5,398 bases of DNA from Bacillota bacterium (GTDB lineage: Bacteria > Bacillota > UBA4882 > UBA8346). The number at the start of each line of letters is the position of its first letter. The stretch's first letter is position 1. The translations under genes were made by a program, and so were the position numbers. The stretch lies in NCBI GenBank assembly GCA_023415375.1, contig JAEZKW010000067.1, positions 1 to 5,398 on the forward strand, written 5' to 3'. The notes under the pieces were generated by a model, which saw only the letters and a list, made by a program, of their open reading frames with translations, had not been told where the DNA came from and searched no databases. Below are positions 1 through 5,398 of this stretch, one piece after another.

Positions 1-947
1 ACATTCGGGTTGGCGTCACGCCGTAATTCGATTACGATCCGAACTTTATCGTTGCGGTCCGATTCATCACGCAAATCGGTAATACCATCAACGGTTTTTT
101 CACGGACCAGTCTGGCAATCTCTTCAATCAAATGGGCTTTATTAACTTGATAAGGTATTTCGCTCACAATAATACGGTTTTTACCATTACCCATCTCTTC
201 AATTTGGGTCTTGGAACGGACTTTGATTGAACCGCGGCCAGTTAAATAGGCATCCCGAATCCCTTCTCGGCCTAAAATCGCGGCACCCAAAGGGAAATCC
301 GGCCCTTTAACCATTCGCAGCAATTCTTTATCTTCGGCTTCCGGATTATCAATCAATAATACAGCGCCATCGATGACTTCGCCTAGGTTGTGCGGAGGAA
401 TTTTAGTAGCCATACCTACCGCAATCCCTTCGGATCCGTTCACCAGAAGGTTTGGAAAACGGGCAGGCAATACCATGGGCTCTTCCAAGCTTTCATCGAA
501 GTTAGGCTTAAAATCGACAGTTTTTTTATCGATATCCGCCATCATTTCCATGGCGAGTTTAGCCATTCTGACCTCAGTATACCGCATAGCCGCGGGGGAA
601 TCTCCATCAATCGAACCAAAATTGCCATGCCCGTCTACCAATGTCTCACGGTAAGAAAAATCTTGCGCCATCCGCACCATCGTAAGATAAATGGAAGAGT
701 CTCCATGAGGATGATAACGCCCCATTACATCTCCGACGATACGAGCCGATTTACGATAGGGCTTGTCCGGAGTCGCTCCTGATTCAAACATACCATATAG
801 AATCCGCCGATGTACCGGCTTCATTCCATCCCGGACATCCGGCAACGCCCGGTCAACGATAACGCTCATGGCGTAATCCAAGAAAGAATTCCGCATTTCA
901 TGCTCAAGAACTATCGGTACAACTTTACCGTCCGCTATTTCAGCCAT
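1..947 (-). CDS. gyrA: DNA gyrase subunit A, N-terminal part (3' end beyond the window edge)
   Basis: GyrA is the DNA breakage-reunion subunit of DNA gyrase. With GyrB (A2B2) it introduces negative supercoils using ATP. The minus strand reads from ATG at 947 off the left edge, giving 315 complete codons of a protein usually about 800-875 residues. Visible motifs are RALPDVRDGMKPVHRRILYGM near the N-terminus, YHPHGDSSIY in the quinolone-resistance region, and AAMRYTE with the catalytic Tyr123 preceded by Arg122. NLLVNGSEGIAVGMATKIPPHN follows around residues 166-187. The sequence MAQDFSYR...LVDGHGNFGS favours GyrA over ParC, which usually has HGNNGS. The start is supported by GAGGTG at 954-959, six bases upstream. 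Serine is present at position 84 (E. coli Ser83), but residue 88 (E. coli Asp87) is leucine. The gene follows rpiA after 66 bases with no clear terminator. A weak own promoter (TTCAAA, 16 bases, TATTAC in the gap) is possible but poor. Confidence 0.97.
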   Translation of the reverse strand, partial: MAEIADGKVVPIVLEHEMRNSFLDYAMSVIVDRALPDVRDGMKPVHRRILYGMFESGATPDKPYRKSARIVGDVMGRYHPHGDSSIYLTMVRMAQDFSYRETLVDGHGNFGSIDGDSPAAMRYTEVRMAKLAMEMMADIDKKTVDFKPNFDESLEEPMVLPARFPNLLVNGSEGIAVGMATKIPPHNLGEVIDGAVLLIDNPEAEDKELLRMVKGPDFPLGAAILGREGIRDAYLTGRGSIKVRSKTQIEEMGNGKNRIIVSEIPYQVNKAHLIEEIARLVREKTVDGITDLRDESDRNDKVRIVIELRRDANPN

Positions 948-953
948 TACAGA

Positions 954-959
954 CACCTC
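954..959 (-). promoter_or_regulatory. Shine-Dalgarno site of gyrA
   Basis: The minus strand reads GAGGTG here, six bases before the ATG at 947. It supports that start, which also gives the expected GyrA N-terminus (a short lead, then an EHEMRNSFLDYAMSVI-type segment). Confidence 0.8.
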
Positions 960-1013
960 TTCAATGAATCAATGTAATATGTACTTAAAACCTAATTTGA
1001 ATACATTTTTATT

Positions 1014-1727
1014 TTATTCATTACTCTTTTCAAACGTTTTAACCTTCATCTCTTTTGCCGAGCCCACGAGCACCATTGCAGTCATATCATAGAATAAGCC
1101 GGTTTCGACAACCCCGGGGGTACGATGGAGTTTTTGATCAATTATTCGTAAATCGGATCCGGGTTTAAATTGCACATCCAAAATAAATTGCCCGTTATCG
1201 GTGACCACTGGGCCATCTTTCCGGATTCCCATCCGAAGTGTGCTCTCCCCGCCGAGTTTTTTAATTTGTTCCTGGATGTAGCTTAGTGCAGAGGGAATAA
1301 TCTCCACCGGAACCGGAAAAGCATGATTTAACCGCGGAACCAGTTTTGATTCATCCACAATGACTACAAATCGCTTCGCCATGGCCGCTACAATCTTTTC
1401 ACGGGTCTGAGCAGCCCCACCGCCTTTGATTACATTGAGATCGGGATCCACTTCATCGGCTCCATCCACTGCCATATCCAATTCAGAGCAATCCTGAGTA
1501 TCCCGAACCGGTATCTTATATTTTTGACAAAGTAATTTCGATTGAAAAGACGTTGGTACACCGGTAATATGTAATTTTTCTTCTTGGGCCCGGCGACCTA
1601 ATTCTTCAATGAAAAATGCCACGGTTGAACCGGTGCCGATACCGCATGTCATACCGCTGGTAACCAAACCGGCCGCGGCAACACCAACTAATCTCTTCAA
1701 TTCTTGATTATCCTGGCTGTTTTTCAT
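1014..1727 (-). CDS. rpiA: ribose-5-phosphate isomerase A
   Basis: RpiA interconverts ribose-5-phosphate and ribulose-5-phosphate in the non-oxidative pentose phosphate pathway, in the cytoplasm. The 237-residue product is close to the family length (about 220-235). Motifs in order are GIGTGSTVAFFI (29-40, phosphate-binding loop), VPTSFQS (57-63), DGADEVDP (88-95) with the two catalytic-site aspartates Asp88 and Asp91, and KGGGAAQTREK (101-111). The last contains Lys101 and the presumed catalytic base Glu110, equivalent to E. coli Lys94 and Glu103. VDESK (124-128) and TPGVVETGLF (204-212 region) follow. All key residues are present. The start is well set by GAGGAG at 1734-1739, six bases upstream. 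The start codon overlaps the metF stop in ATGA, so translation is probably coupled to metF. The RpiB family is unrelated in sequence and is excluded. Confidence 0.97.
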   Translation of the reverse strand: MKNSQDNQELKRLVGVAAAGLVTSGMTCGIGTGSTVAFFIEELGRRAQEEKLHITGVPTSFQSKLLCQKYKIPVRDTQDCSELDMAVDGADEVDPDLNVIKGGGAAQTREKIVAAMAKRFVVIVDESKLVPRLNHAFPVPVEIIPSALSYIQEQIKKLGGESTLRMGIRKDGPVVTDNGQFILDVQFKPGSDLRIIDQKLHRTPGVVETGLFYDMTAMVLVGSAKEMKVKTFEKSNE

Positions 1728-2611
1728 GAACGACTCCTCAGTTTAGAATTCTCAACAATCGCCCGAGTCTGAACCACCTTATTCATAGTGCAAAGATGAA
1801 TCCCAGCCACACCGTTTTCAAGCAAATCGTCAATTTGGTTGATAGCGTATTCGATTCCGGCTTTTTCAAAGTCATCATTATTATTGCCAAACTTGTCAAA
1901 CATTACTAGAAGTTTGGACGGAATCGATGCACCAGACAGATTGATCATTCTTTTAATTTGGCCGATGTTTAGGATCGGCATAATTCCGGGTGATATAGGA
2001 ATTTCAACTCCCAAACGGAGCATATTGTCAACGAAATTATAAAACACCCGGTTGTCAAAAAACATCTGGGTTAATAGAAAATCGACCCCTTCAGCCACTT
2101 TATCCCTTAGCCGTAACCAGTCCTGATCCCAGCGGGCTGTCTGTGAGTGGCCCTCTGGATATGCAGCGGCGCCGATACAAAAACCACTTTTTCGCCGTAT
2201 ATGACGGACTAAATCAATAGAATCCCCATAATAACCCGGCTCTGGCTTAAAATCCGGTTGATCTCTGGGAGGGTCACCCCGTAAAGCCAAAATATTCTCA
2301 ATATCGTGATTTCGTATTTCATCAATAATCTGGTCCAGTTCAGTTGGTGAATGGCCAACACAGGTTAAGTGGGCTTGAGATTCCAGATGATAATCATGTT
2401 TTATCCGGGAGGCGATTTCAATGGTCCTGGCCCGATTTGAACCTCCTGCCCCGTAGGTAACACTGATAAAATCCGGTCCGAGGTCTTTTAGTCCATCGAT
2501 GGTCTGAAAAACGGAATCCAAAGGATAGTCCGGTTTTGGAGGAAATATTTCAAAGGACAATACCGGCCCGCGCGTGCGCGCCTTCTGTTTATAGATATCG
2601 CTAATCTTCAT
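1724..2611 (-). CDS. metF: 5,10-methylenetetrahydrofolate reductase (short bacterial MetF type)
   Basis: This FAD enzyme reduces 5,10-methylene-tetrahydrofolate to 5-methyl-tetrahydrofolate, the methyl donor for methionine synthesis; in acetogens the same family works in the methyl branch of the Wood-Ljungdahl pathway. From the chosen start it is 295 residues, almost equal to E. coli MetF (296), and it lacks the eukaryotic regulatory C-terminus. Motifs are SFEIFPPK (19-26) with catalytic Glu21 (E. coli Glu28), SVTYGAGGSNRART (50-63), HLTCVGHSP (81-89) and LALRGDPP (108-115) with Asp113 (E. coli Asp120). They continue with GAAAYPEGH (147-155), LLTQMFFD (179-186) with Gln182 (E. coli Gln183), PGIMPI (208-213) and the GIHLCTMN end. 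The frame is open 69 bases further up to a TTG at 2680, but that extension (KWRKLKNLCFLNF...) is not family-like and the GAGGAA before it is too close. ATG at 2611, with AAAGGA ten bases upstream, is preferred. It lies downstream of recQ and overlaps rpiA by four bases. Confidence 0.96.
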   Translation of the reverse strand: MKISDIYKQKARTRGPVLSFEIFPPKPDYPLDSVFQTIDGLKDLGPDFISVTYGAGGSNRARTIEIASRIKHDYHLESQAHLTCVGHSPTELDQIIDEIRNHDIENILALRGDPPRDQPDFKPEPGYYGDSIDLVRHIRRKSGFCIGAAAYPEGHSQTARWDQDWLRLRDKVAEGVDFLLTQMFFDNRVFYNFVDNMLRLGVEIPISPGIMPILNIGQIKRMINLSGASIPSKLLVMFDKFGNNNDDFEKAGIEYAINQIDDLLENGVAGIHLCTMNKVVQTRAIVENSKLRSRS

Positions 2612-2621
2612 ATATGAAACG

Positions 2622-2627
2622 TCCTTT
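2622..2627 (-). promoter_or_regulatory. Shine-Dalgarno site that decides the metF start
   Basis: The minus strand reads AAAGGA ten bases before the ATG at 2611. The spacing is slightly long, but this is the best site that gives a family-length MetF. The competing purine run at 2681-2690 abuts the TTG at 2680 and would suit neither spacing nor protein length. Confidence 0.6.
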
Positions 2628-2709
2628 TTTACAAAATTCAAAAAGCATAAGTTTTTTAATTTTCGCCATTTATTTGCCAATTCCTCTTCTAGACGATTAT
2701 ATTCACCCG

Positions 2710-4488
2710 CTATTTTGAGTCCGTTCCATGATTCAAAATTGCATTCATAAATAAATTTCCGTATTTCTCCAGCTTCGATTCTCCAACGCCTTTAATGGTA
2801 AGCAAAGCTTGACTGTTGGTCGGCTTATATTTGGACATCTCGTGCAAAGTGCTATCAGAGAAGATAATATAAGGTGGCACACCTTCCCGGGCGGCTATTT
2901 CTCTCCGTAATTTGCGTAAGGTCTCAAATAACGAATCATCTTGTTCTAATTTGGCTTTCCGTTGAATAATTTTCTGTAATACTTTGGCTTCCCCTTTTAA
3001 TACCGGGGAAACTTTAGGCTGTAGCTTAACAACCGGATATTTCCCTTGGGTGAGATGCAAGTAATCTTCAGATACCAAGCGGTTGATCAAATCCTTTATT
3101 TCAGATAACGGGGTATCTTTCATGATCCCATAGGTTGGAAGCGTATTAAATCTTTGTTGCAATATTTTCTTGGCGCCGGATCCTTTCAATACATCAGCTA
3201 CCATGGATACGCCATATTGTTCGTGCATCCGAAAAATGCACGAAAAAATCTTTTGGGCTTCCAATGTTATATCGGCAAGCTCGGTTTGATCATTGCAGTT
3301 CCCACAATTGCCACACTCTTCGGGTAACTGTTCTTCACCAAAATACTCCAGGATAAATCGGCGTAAACAACGGGGGGAGTGTGCGTAATCTACCATGGTT
3401 TGGAGTTTTTTTAATTCATTATTTTTACGGGCCGGGGAATATACTGTTTGTTCAATCAAAAATTTCTGAATCACAATATCCTGCGGCGCAAATAGTAAAA
3501 TACACTCACTGGGTTCCCCATCACGCCCTGCCCGGCCGGCTTCTTGATAATAGGACTCCATATTCTTTGGCAAATTATAATGGATTACATACCGGACATT
3601 GGATTTATCGATTCCCATGCCAAAGGCGTTGGTCGCAACCATAATCTTATAATCATCATACAGGAAAGCCTCTTGATTTCGGATCCGTTCACCACCCGAC
3701 AAACCGGCATGATACTCTCCCACGGCGTAACCTTGCTTGACTAACAAATTATAAATCTGATCAACTTCTTTACGGGTCGCTGCGTAAATAATCCCTGAAT
3801 GTTGGTGATTGACAGCAATATAATGGGTCAAAAAATCACGTTTGTTTTCACCCCGCACCACTGAAAAGGATAGGTTTTCCCTATCAAAACCCGTTACAAA
3901 AAGTTGCGGTTTTTGCAGGGCCAATAGTTTTACAATATCATCTTTTACTTCCGGAGTGGCTGTTGCAGTAAATGCCGCTACGACCGGCCGCACAGCAAGT
4001 CGTTTTATAAATGGACCAATTTGACGGTAACTGGGCCGAAAATCATGTCCCCATTGAGAAACGCAGTGGGCTTCATCAATAGCGATCAGCGCAATTCGAA
4101 GCGATTCCACAAGTTTGACGAAAGATTCCACTTCCAAACGTTCCGGGGCTACGTAAAGCAGACGGTAGGCTCCTTGACCCGCTTGGTGAATCCTTTCATC
4201 GACTGCACGCGAACTTAATGAACTATTGATAAATGTTGCAGGGATTCCTAAACTGTTTAGGGAATCAATTTGATCTTTCATTAAAGAGATTAGGGGAGAA
4301 ATAACCAGGGTAACGCCTTCAAACAGTAACGCCGGAATTTGAAAACAGATTGACTTACCGGCACCGGTTGGCATAATCGCAAAAGTATCGTTATTTTGTA
4401 AAATACTACTGATAATTTTGGCTTGTCCTTCACGAAACTTAGGATATCCATAGTATTTTTGAAGGAGCAGTTCCGCCTCTTCCAGCAT
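2710..4488 (-). CDS. recQ: ATP-dependent DNA helicase RecQ
   Basis: RecQ is a 3'-5' superfamily 2 DNA helicase that acts in recombinational repair and in processing stalled forks. At 592 residues it is close to E. coli RecQ (609) and has the full bacterial architecture. The helicase core shows motif 0 FREGQ (18-22), Walker A MPTGAGKS (39-46), motif Ia ISPLISLMKDQ (63-73), DEAH (138-141), the aromatic-rich loop CVSQWGHDFRPSY (142-154) and FTATAT (173-178). It continues with motif IV IIYAATRKEVD (233-243), motif V VATNAFGMGIDK (284-295) and motif VI YYQEAGRAGRDG (313-324). The zinc site has four cysteines at 374, 392, 395 and 398. An RQC winged-helix stretch (about 405-495) and a complete HRDC domain (about 512-588, with TIKGVGESKLEKYG) follow. 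The start ATG has GGAG at 4497-4500, eight bases upstream. It heads the minus-strand block and is divergent from the cyclophilin gene. Nothing looks broken. Confidence 0.97.
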   Translation of the reverse strand: MLEEAELLLQKYYGYPKFREGQAKIISSILQNNDTFAIMPTGAGKSICFQIPALLFEGVTLVISPLISLMKDQIDSLNSLGIPATFINSSLSSRAVDERIHQAGQGAYRLLYVAPERLEVESFVKLVESLRIALIAIDEAHCVSQWGHDFRPSYRQIGPFIKRLAVRPVVAAFTATATPEVKDDIVKLLALQKPQLFVTGFDRENLSFSVVRGENKRDFLTHYIAVNHQHSGIIYAATRKEVDQIYNLLVKQGYAVGEYHAGLSGGERIRNQEAFLYDDYKIMVATNAFGMGIDKSNVRYVIHYNLPKNMESYYQEAGRAGRDGEPSECILLFAPQDIVIQKFLIEQTVYSPARKNNELKKLQTMVDYAHSPRCLRRFILEYFGEEQLPEECGNCGNCNDQTELADITLEAQKIFSCIFRMHEQYGVSMVADVLKGSGAKKILQQRFNTLPTYGIMKDTPLSEIKDLINRLVSEDYLHLTQGKYPVVKLQPKVSPVLKGEAKVLQKIIQRKAKLEQDDSLFETLRKLRREIAAREGVPPYIIFSDSTLHEMSKYKPTNSQALLTIKGVGESKLEKYGNLFMNAILNHGTDSK

Positions 4489-4548
4489 TGATTAATCTCC
4501 ATGTAATTGATTTCTATAGGCAGCCGAGCACTGTCAAATTACTCTAAT

Positions 4549-4557
4549 ATTTTACCA
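4549..4557 (-). promoter_or_regulatory. candidate extended -10 promoter for recQ and the genes after it
   Basis: The minus strand reads TGGTAAAAT: a TGn extension plus TAAAAT, five of six matches to TATAAT. Transcription would start near 4542 and leave about 54 bases of leader before the recQ ATG. No good -35 lies at 16-18 bases, which is tolerable for an extended -10. An alternative minus-strand -10, TATTAT at 4568-4573 inside the dyad, has TTGGAA at a 19-base spacing. A perfect TTGACA at 4532-4537 lacks a well-spaced -10. The choice among these is uncertain. Confidence 0.4.
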
Positions 4558-4566
4558 TATTTGTTT

Positions 4567-4619
4567 CATAATAGAACGTAGGAATATTCACTTTCCAAAA
4601 GTGCCTATGTTATAATATG
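4567..4619. repeat. imperfect dyad in the divergent promoter region, possible operator
   Basis: The outer arms are 4567-4582 (CATAATAGAACGTAGG) and 4604-4619 (CCTATGTTATAATATG), which match as inverted repeats at 13 of 16 positions. Inside them is a perfect 6-base inverted repeat, CACTTT (4589-4594) and AAAGTG (4598-4603), around CCA. Six bases, AATATT at 4583-4588, have no partner on the right. The right arm contains the -10 of the cyclophilin promoter, and the left arm contains a TATTAT that could serve a minus-strand promoter. The symmetry is seen directly; an operator role is inference. Confidence 0.5.
4587..4616 (+). promoter_or_regulatory. sigma-A/sigma-70 type promoter of the cyclophilin gene
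   Basis: There is a perfect TATAAT at 4611-4616 with a TGT extension at 4608-4610, making an extended -10. A -35-like TTCACT at 4587-4592 matches TTGACA in four of six positions with an 18-base spacer. The predicted start near 4623 leaves a leader of about 25 bases, with the AAGGAG site inside it. The spacer holds the CACTTT/AAAGTG inverted repeat. Confidence 0.75.
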
Positions 4620-4636
4620 GATACTGATTTTTGAAA

Positions 4637-4642
4637 AAGGAG
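4637..4642 (+). promoter_or_regulatory. Shine-Dalgarno site that decides the cyclophilin start
   Basis: AAGGAG lies six bases before the ATG at 4649. The frame is also open from a TTG at 4631, but starting there would place the ribosome site inside the coding region, so ATG 4649 is chosen. Confidence 0.85.
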
Positions 4643-4648
4643 AATACC

Positions 4649-5182
4649 ATGGACTCTAACCAACCGACTGGTACCCAAAATCCTCAAGTGATTTTGGAAA
4701 CCACCCTTGGAAACATCAAGCTAGAACTATTCTTAAATGAAGCCCCTGTCACAGTAGAAAATTTTCTGCGCTATACCCGTGAAAAGTTTTACAATACTAC
4801 CTTATTTCACCGTGTAATTCCTCATTTTATGATTCAAGGAGGAGGTTTTACCTCAGGAATGGATCATAAAAAAAGTTACCCTCCCATCGTTAACGAAGCC
4901 AGAAACGGCATTTCCAATTCACGCGGTACCGTTGCCATGGCCCGTACCCAGGTTGTAGACAGCGCCACTTCGGAATTTTTTATTAATTTAGTGGACAACG
5001 ACTATTTGGATCATCAAAACGATTCAGCCACAGGTTTTGGCTATTGTGTTTTTGGCAAGGTAATTGAGGGGATGAATGTAGTTGATAAAATCGCCGAAGA
5101 ACCCACAGACACCTTTGAATATTTTCAGGATGTTCCGGTCCATGATATCGAGATTATTTCGGCACGGGAAGTTACAGAATAA
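4649..5182 (+). CDS. cyclophilin-type peptidyl-prolyl cis-trans isomerase
   Basis: This enzyme catalyses cis-trans isomerisation of peptide bonds before proline and so assists protein folding. The product has 177 residues, a normal single-domain cyclophilin length. There is no signal peptide or membrane segment; the first 12 residues are polar (MDSNQPTGTQNP), so a cytoplasmic location is inferred. The active site is intact: FHRVIPHFMIQGGGF (53-67) with Arg55, Phe60, Met61 and Gln63, MART (97-100), and SEFFINL (108-114) with Phe111. Tyr119 in NDYLD occupies the place of human cyclophilin A Trp121, and Tyr132 in GYCVFGKV that of His126. Bacterial PpiA/PpiB also commonly depart from the human residues there. 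Segments such as NGISNSRGTVAMART and GYCVFGKV resemble the E. coli PpiA/PpiB type more than the short Bacillus PpiB. A ppiA or ppiB symbol cannot be assigned safely. It has its own promoter and runs divergently from recQ. Confidence 0.95.
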   Translation: MDSNQPTGTQNPQVILETTLGNIKLELFLNEAPVTVENFLRYTREKFYNTTLFHRVIPHFMIQGGGFTSGMDHKKSYPPIVNEARNGISNSRGTVAMARTQVVDSATSEFFINLVDNDYLDHQNDSATGFGYCVFGKVIEGMNVVDKIAEEPTDTFEYFQDVPVHDIEIISAREVTE

Positions 5183-5200
5183 TTGTCTTATAAAAAACCA

Positions 5201-5325
5201 GGCTTTAGGGCTATCAGTGATTAGCTTTTGACAAAAAGGTTGTTGGTCAGCTTTAGGCCGAAAGCCGGAAATTACCAGCCAATAACAGATCGTAAGCCAA
5301 AAGCTGCCAACTGATAGCTAAACTA
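5201..5325. repeat. long imperfect palindrome between convergent genes, possible bidirectional terminator or repeat element
   Basis: An outer stem pairs 5210-5218 (GCTATCAGT) with 5310-5318 (ACTGATAGC), 9 bp. After a 4-by-4 internal loop, 5223-5230 (AGCTTTTG) pairs with 5298-5305 (CAAAAGCT), 8 bp. Further in, 5239-5246 (GTTGTTGG) pairs with 5279-5286 (CCAATAAC), 8 bp with one G-T pair. An inner hairpin pairs GCTTT (5250-5254) with AAAGC (5261-5265). GCTTTAGG also occurs as a direct repeat at 5202-5209 and 5250-5257. On the minus strand the structure is followed after some 11 bases by six T residues (5192-5197 region), so it could help to end transcription of the minus-strand gene. No T-run follows on the plus side. 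The pairing is seen directly; the function is inferred. Confidence 0.6.
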
Positions 5326-5398
5326 CCAAATCTGAACCCCTTCCTTTTTGATTTCTTGATAAAGGTTCTGTCCTGCCCAATTTTCCCAAGTGACTTTA
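5323..5398 (-). CDS. C-terminal end of an unrecognised protein (5' part beyond the window)
   Basis: The minus strand is open from the right edge to a TAG at 5323-5325, giving 24 complete codons. The visible residues include VTWENWAGQNLYQEI and end in GVQIW. The composition (three tryptophans, alternating charged and hydrophobic residues) looks like real protein, and the sequence changes character from the repeat-like DNA directly left of it. I do not recognise the family. If real, the gene converges on the cyclophilin gene, with the palindrome between their stops. The short length keeps confidence modest. Confidence 0.5.
   Translation of the reverse strand, partial: KVTWENWAGQNLYQEIKKEGVQIW

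Noticed and set aside
373..782. Two overlapping plus-strand open frames opposite gyrA
   Set aside because: They lie wholly antisense to strongly conserved gyrA codons, have no convincing ribosome site, and their products have no recognisable protein character.
2612..2680. N-terminal extension of metF to a TTG start at 2680
   Set aside because: The added 23 residues do not resemble the MetF N-terminus, the purine-rich site before it is only a base or two from the TTG, and the ATG at 2611 gives the normal family length.
3381..4218. Several short plus-strand frames opposite recQ
   Set aside because: All are antisense to conserved helicase motifs and have no supporting ribosome sites or recognisable domains.
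4290..4502. Minus-strand 70-residue frame starting in the recQ ribosome site
   Set aside because: It is out of frame with recQ over its conserved Walker A region, and its start ATG overlaps the recQ Shine-Dalgarno. It is a shadow frame.
4511..4537. Perfect TTGACA (minus strand, 4532-4537) as the recQ -35
   Set aside because: The only -10-like hexamers near it (TATAGA, TAGAAA) sit at 13 and 15 bases, which is too short, and no TATAAT-like hexamer lies at 16-18. The extended -10 at 4549-4557 is a better candidate.
5228..5233. TTGACA on the plus strand inside the palindrome as a promoter
   Set aside because: No -10 lies at the right distance and there is no plus-strand gene downstream before the edge.

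Overview
This window is a compact stretch of bacterial housekeeping genes. I found no phage, insertion sequence, CRISPR array, rRNA or tRNA, and no multi-gene accessory or novel system. The least explained parts are two intergenic stretches: a dyad in the divergent promoter region (about 4567-4619) and a long imperfect palindrome between convergent genes (about 5201-5325).

Organism: the genes carry strong purine-rich Shine-Dalgarno sites (GAGGAG, AAGGAG, GAGGTG) and their spacers are AT-rich. The GyrA core (HPHGDSSIY, MVRMAQDFSYR) and the RecQ core read most like Bacillota (Firmicutes), probably a clostridia-like or related anaerobic lineage. The cyclophilin instead looks more like the E. coli PpiA/PpiB type. 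The assignment is an inference from remembered family patterns, not from a search.

Layout: the minus strand carries a same-direction block that reads, in transcription order, recQ (4488 to 2710), metF (2611 to 1724), rpiA (1727 to 1014) and gyrA (947 leftwards, cut by the window edge). metF and rpiA overlap by four bases (ATGA), so they are very probably translationally coupled. The recQ-metF and rpiA-gyrA gaps are 98 and 66 bases, with no convincing hairpin terminator, so read-through across the whole block is possible. On the plus strand, a cytoplasmic-type cyclophilin peptidyl-prolyl isomerase (4649-5182) is transcribed divergently from recQ from a good extended -10 promoter. At the right edge the last 76 bases appear to be the 3' end of another minus-strand gene that converges on the cyclophilin.

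How the genes relate: RecQ and GyrA both act on DNA topology and repair. MetF makes 5-methyl-tetrahydrofolate for methionine synthesis (or works in a one-carbon pathway). RpiA interconverts ribose-5-phosphate and ribulose-5-phosphate, so it feeds nucleotide synthesis. The grouping looks like a general growth and nucleotide/one-carbon housekeeping cluster rather than a dedicated pathway.
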